Source: Draconibacterium orientale
GTDB lineage: Bacteria > Bacteroidota > Bacteroidia > Bacteroidales > UBA1556
NCBI GenBank assembly: GCA_020718275.1
Contig: DYSI01000005.1
Coordinates: 1-63,480 of the forward strand
Direction of reading: 5' to 3'
Length of the DNA stretch: 63,480 nt
Positions 60,224 through 63,480 of the stretch are shown piece after piece; position 1 is the first letter of the stretch; the number at the start of each line of letters is the position of its first letter. The notes under the pieces are model-generated. The model had not been told where the DNA came from, made no database searches, and saw only the letters and a list, made by a program, of their open reading frames with translations. The position numbers and the translations under genes were made by a program.

Positions 60224-60695
60224 ATGAATGATGATAGGGTTCGTTTTTTAAAATAGTCATGGCTCTGTATGTTTGTTCAAGCAGCAGCAAACGAATCATT
60301 TGGTGCGAGAAGGTCATTTTAGAAAGGGCAATTTTTTGTTGGGCAATTTGATAGACAGCTTGACTAAATCCATAAGGTCCACCAATAACGAGGCATAAAC
60401 TTTTAAGTCCGCTATTCATTTTCTGTTGTAAATATTGTGCAAATTCTACACTGCGATACTCTTTACCTTGCTCATCCAACAAAACTACAAAATCAGCATT
60501 TTCAATAGCTGCTAATATTTGTTCTCCTTCTTTAATCTTTTGCATTTCAACGCTTAATGATTTTAGGTTTTTTAAAGAAGGGATGGTAATTATCTCTATT
60601 GGAAGGTAATTTTGAAGTCGCTGGAGATACTCATTATTGGCTTGAATTAAGTAGTCGACATCGGTTTTGCCAACGAAAATTAGTTTGAGTTTCAT
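60222..60695 (-). CDS. rlmH: 23S rRNA (pseudouridine1915-N3)-methyltransferase
   Basis: 157 residues, SPOUT fold. The C-terminal SAM and RNA region is intact: LVIGGPYGFS, then SKMTFSHQMIRLLLLEQTYR and AMTILKNEPYHH. It methylates pseudouridine 1915 in helix 69 of 23S rRNA and acts on the 70S ribosome. It follows the rsh gene by 33 bases on the same strand. Confidence 0.97.
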   Translation of the reverse strand: MKLKLIFVGKTDVDYLIQANNEYLQRLQNYLPIEIITIPSLKNLKSLSVEMQKIKEGEQILAAIENADFVVLLDEQGKEYRSVEFAQYLQQKMNSGLKSLCLVIGGPYGFSQAVYQIAQQKIALSKMTFSHQMIRLLLLEQTYRAMTILKNEPYHHS

Positions 60696-60728
60696 TTGGT
60701 GTTTTAGCGTGAAAGCTTGTTTTTTAGA

Positions 60729-62966
60729 TTAGTCAATACGGTATATTTTATCAATTCCTTGTACTTGGTACAATTTATTGATAATGTGATTGAGTTGATT
60801 GATATCACTAACATATAAAGTGGCTTGGCCGTCGAATAAATCTTGATTAGTTTGGATGCTGAATGATCGAATATTGATACCCATTTCACCAGTAAGAATA
60901 TTGATAATTTCTTTGATTAATCCAAACTTATCATTGCCATAAATTCTAATACCGGTCAAGAATTGTAGGTCTCCTTTTTCGCGCCATTTTGCCTTGATTA
61001 TATTGTTTCCATATTTTGACATGAGGTCTGAAGCGGTAGCACAAATGGTTCTGTGAATGGTTATTACACTATCTTTTTCGATAAAACCAATTACATCATC
61101 TCCTGGAATGGGTTTACAACACTGGGCAATATTTACTTGTGCATGATCGTATTTCTTCGAGAGCAGTAGTCCATCAGGCTTTTTCGATAATTGGGTTCTG
61201 ATTTCGTTGGAAAGGGTTTTGTCCTCTACTTTTGGTTTTCTTGAAAATGGGTTTAAGTATTTTATCCAGCGGTTTTGATCCCGATGAAATTTCATAAACT
61301 CCATTAGGTCATCAGCGGTGAAAGTGTTTTTTGCCACTCTTACGAAAAGCTCCGATTCGTCTTGTATACCAGCGAATTTGTTGAGTTCCTTCAAAAGCGA
61401 TTCGTTGCAATCGAGATTATTTTTCTTACAGAGTTCCAAAAACGTCTCCTTGCCTTTGGTTATTAGTGTTTTGCGTTCAGCTTTCAGCGCATTTTTAATC
61501 TTTGATTTGGCTCGAGCAGTAGTAGCCCAACCCATCCATTCCTCCTTAGGAATTTGCTTGCTCGAAGTTAGAATCTCCACCTGATCGCCACTATTTAATT
61601 GGTGGTTTAGCGGCACTAATTGATTGTTGATTTTTGCGCCTATTGCTTTTTGACCAATATGGGAGTGAATAGTGAAGGCAAAATCAATAACGGTTGAGTG
61701 GGTGGGCATGGTTTTTATTTCACCTTTTGGGGTGAAAACATAGATCTCGTCCGAAAATAGATTGAGTTTAAAATCGTCTAAGAAATCCAAGGCGTCAGAG
61801 TCGGGGTTTTGTAACAATTCTCGAATCTTCGATAGCCATTCGTCTAAACCACCATCTGTTTTTGTTTTACCCTTGTATTTCCAATGGGCAGCATAGCCTT
61901 TTTCGGCTATTTCATCCATTCGAGTACTCCTTATCTGCACTTCAACCCATTTTCCGCTTTTACTCATCACAGTGGTATGCAATGCCTCATATCCATTGGC
62001 CTTAGGTACCGAAATCCAATCTCTAAAGCGGTCATGCTTTGGAATGTAGATATCGGTAATGGCTGAATAAGTTTTCCAGCAAACTAGTTTTTCATCTTTG
62101 AGTTCACTTTCTAAAATGATTCGTACTGCAAAAAGATCGTAGACCTGTTCAAAGTCAACTTTTTTATTTTGCATCTTTTGCCAAATTGAGCTGATAGACT
62201 TATTGCGATAAAGGATTTTATAATGGAGATCCTCGGCACTAAGTTTTCTTTTTATTGGTTGTATAAATTTGGTAATAAAGACATTACGGTCGAATTGTGT
62301 ATACTCAAGTTTTTCGTTAATGATGCGATAGGCGTCAGGGTTTTTGTATTTCAAAACAAGGTCTTCCATCTCGCTTTTAATGGTAAACAGACCGAGGCGA
62401 TGAGCGAGCGGGGCATAAAGAATACTGGTTTCGCTACTTATCTTCATCTGCTTTTCGTGCGACATCGATTCTAAGGTGCGCATATTGTGCAAACGGTCGG
62501 CAAGTTTTATCAAAATTACGCGTACATCATCGGCTAAGGTGAGTAATATTTTTCTGAAATTTTCTGCCTGAAGTGAATCCGACTGCGAAAAGATACCAGA
62601 TATTTTGGTGAGTCCGTCAACAATTTTCGCAACCTTTTTGCCAAATAATCCCTCAATATCTTTAATGGTGTACTCTGTATCTTCTACCACATCATGTAGT
62701 AAAGCGCAAATTATGGAGGTGGTTTTTAGTCCAATATCTTTGGTGGCAATTAATGCAACTTCCATAGGATGAAGAATATATGGCTCTCCACTTTTTCTTC
62801 GCATTCCTTGGTGTGCATTTAAGGCAAAGTCAAAGGCTTTACGTATTTTCTTTCTGCGAAGTGGATCTTCGATGGCACTAGCCCGGATTATTTGAACGTA
62901 TTTGTTTTTGATAATTCGAGATTCTTCTTCCGTAAACTGCTCTATGCCGATGGTCTTCTGATTCAA
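60729..62966 (-). CDS. Bifunctional (p)ppGpp synthetase/hydrolase (RSH), TTG start
   Basis: 745 residues. An HD hydrolase domain (about 45-200) with H52, H66 and H91/D92 in LLHDVVEDTEY; a synthetase domain (about 240-365) with DLFAVRIIL and NGYEALHTTVM, VEVQIRSTRMDEIAEKGY; then TGS (about 400-460) and C-terminal ACT domain (from about 670). Both active sites look intact, so it should make and remove the alarmone in the stringent response. The start is TTG at 62966: a stop lies four codons upstream and no ATG or GTG lies between. rlmH follows. Confidence 0.94.
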   Translation of the reverse strand: MNQKTIGIEQFTEEESRIIKNKYVQIIRASAIEDPLRRKKIRKAFDFALNAHQGMRRKSGEPYILHPMEVALIATKDIGLKTTSIICALLHDVVEDTEYTIKDIEGLFGKKVAKIVDGLTKISGIFSQSDSLQAENFRKILLTLADDVRVILIKLADRLHNMRTLESMSHEKQMKISSETSILYAPLAHRLGLFTIKSEMEDLVLKYKNPDAYRIINEKLEYTQFDRNVFITKFIQPIKRKLSAEDLHYKILYRNKSISSIWQKMQNKKVDFEQVYDLFAVRIILESELKDEKLVCWKTYSAITDIYIPKHDRFRDWISVPKANGYEALHTTVMSKSGKWVEVQIRSTRMDEIAEKGYAAHWKYKGKTKTDGGLDEWLSKIRELLQNPDSDALDFLDDFKLNLFSDEIYVFTPKGEIKTMPTHSTVIDFAFTIHSHIGQKAIGAKINNQLVPLNHQLNSGDQVEILTSSKQIPKEEWMGWATTARAKSKIKNALKAERKTLITKGKETFLELCKKNNLDCNESLLKELNKFAGIQDESELFVRVAKNTFTADDLMEFMKFHRDQNRWIKYLNPFSRKPKVEDKTLSNEIRTQLSKKPDGLLLSKKYDHAQVNIAQCCKPIPGDDVIGFIEKDSVITIHRTICATASDLMSKYGNNIIKAKWREKGDLQFLTGIRIYGNDKFGLIKEIINILTGEMGINIRSFSIQTNQDLFDGQATLYVSDINQLNHIINKLYQVQGIDKIYRID

Positions 62967-63180
62967 GTTGCTATGTCAATTAGTTAATGAAATTGCTTGT
63001 TATTTGGAATGCTAAAATAGGAAAAATAACTGCTTAGACCAAAGAATTGTATTAAATTTTAAGTCTGTGTAGTTGATCAAACACTGCAAAACTTGTTTTT
63101 ACCATTGGTTTTTTTTCTTTAATTAGTTTCTGAAAATTATATTTCTGTTCATAATTGGTCTTGTTTAAATACTTTAGGCG

Positions 63181-63210
63181 TTGATTTACATGTATTTATG
63201 TATAATTTTG
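63181..63210 (+). promoter_or_regulatory. Promoter of the right-edge secreted-protein gene
   Basis: TTG (63181-63183), a 19-base spacer and TAATTTTG (63203-63210) match the Bacteroidota consensus. The leader would be about 147 bases. Confidence 0.7.
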
Positions 63211-63256
63211 ATGTGTAAATATTAACTTAATAATATATATTAGTCTTTTTATGTTG

Positions 63257-63295
63257 AAAGGGTAAAAAAAAACAGTTCTTTTACCTTTTTATTTT
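63257..63295 (+). terminator. Terminator-like hairpin in the leader
   Basis: AAAGGGTAAAA (63257-63267) pairs with TTTTACCTTT (63279-63288) with one bulged G, and a T-rich stretch follows. It lies between the promoter and the ATG at 63363, so it may be an attenuator or the end of a short RNA. Confidence 0.45.
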
Positions 63296-63362
63296 TAATT
63301 TTGAATTTTCAATCTAATAAATACAATTGCATTAGTTCATTAAATCTTAATCAATACTTAAC

Positions 63363-63480
63363 ATGAAACATTTCTTACTTTCCCTGGTACTGATTGCTGC
63401 GTTCTTTTTTAATCAAGTACAAGCGCAATCCATCGTTTTACAACAGGATTTTGAAGCAGCCCCCACGAATTTGACTTCTA
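63363..63480 (+). CDS. Secreted protein, N-terminus only (cut by window edge)
   Basis: 39 codons are visible. They start MKHFLLSLVLIAAFFFNQ, a signal peptide ending VQAQ, followed by SIVLQQDFEAAPTN, the opening of many Bacteroidota secreted proteins with a choice-of-anchor or T9SS sorting domain. The rest lies outside the window, so the function cannot be told. Confidence 0.7.
   Translation, partial: MKHFLLSLVLIAAFFFNQVQAQSIVLQQDFEAAPTNLTS

Larger units (their letters stand above)
62967..63362. other. Intergenic region between rsh and the terminal secreted-protein gene
   Basis: 396 AT-rich bases. It holds the plus-strand promoter (63181-63210), a terminator-like leader hairpin (63257-63295) and the rsh upstream region. 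No gene seen. Confidence 0.6.

Overview
The window is a 63.5 kb piece of chromosome from a member of the Bacteroidota. The evidence is AT-rich DNA, promoters with the TAnnTTTG -7 element typical of this phylum, almost no Shine-Dalgarno sequences, a secreted protein with a type B type IX secretion (T9SS) C-terminal domain, a GldB-like lipoprotein, a DUF4290 protein, a coaX/outer-membrane-protein/TPR/lptC/CNNM/ppiD cluster and a menaquinone gene of the futalosine route (mqnE). LpxK, KdtA and LptC show an LPS outer membrane. I cannot place it below phylum. I see no insertion sequence, prophage, CRISPR array or rRNA; it reads as ordinary core chromosome.

Layout. 1-6.6 kb: a polysaccharide flippase cut by the left edge, a secreted PepSY-like protein, a PIN-PhoH ATPase, mqnE and a GT4 glycosyltransferase. 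6.8-9.4 kb: a cytoplasmic hybrid histidine kinase. 9.5-22 kb: valS-aspS, then pckA and an aminotransferase on the other strand, an M23 peptidase divergent from alaS, and alaS-gldB. 22-28.7 kb: engB with two acyltransferases resembling the GlsB/GlsA or OlsB/OlsA aminolipid enzymes, lpxK-PNP, a YbhN-like membrane protein and an Hsp20. 28.7-32.3 kb: rnhB, a membrane protein, purD and upp. 32.4-43.1 kb: a large T9SS cargo protein, ppiD and the coaX-to-CNNM envelope operon. 43.4 kb: tRNA-Phe. 43.6-50 kb: CAP protein, MBL hydrolase, a 1120-residue TolB-like barrel protein, a half-size TauE and an M20 amidohydrolase. 50-57.1 kb: a START-like protein, trmH-like, HU, fmt, ribH, TPR, DUF4290 and a UvrD-type helicase. 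57.1-58 kb: a gene-poor stretch that appears to hold a small plus-strand transcription unit. 58-63 kb: kdtA, an outer-membrane protein, rlmH and a bifunctional (p)ppGpp enzyme; the start of another secreted protein is cut by the right edge.

How the genes fit together. Three themes dominate: translation and nucleotide housekeeping (valS, aspS, alaS, fmt, tRNA-Phe, trmH-like, rlmH, rsh, purD, upp, PNP, ribH); envelope building (flippase, GT4, lpxK, kdtA, lptC, ppiD, aminolipid acyltransferases, several outer-membrane proteins); and T9SS or gliding-type surface biology (CUB/P-domain cargo, GldB).

The least explained signals are the structured non-coding or small-peptide locus at 57.5-58.0 kb, a perfect 9-bp inverted repeat lying on the promoter of the N-acyltransferase/engB operon (23.6 kb), terminator-like hairpins abutting start codons (1.45, 51.2, 53.2 kb) or inside a leader (63.26 kb), and the degenerate peptidase-like/TolB/barrel protein. 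I did not find convincing evidence of a wholly new defence or mobile system.
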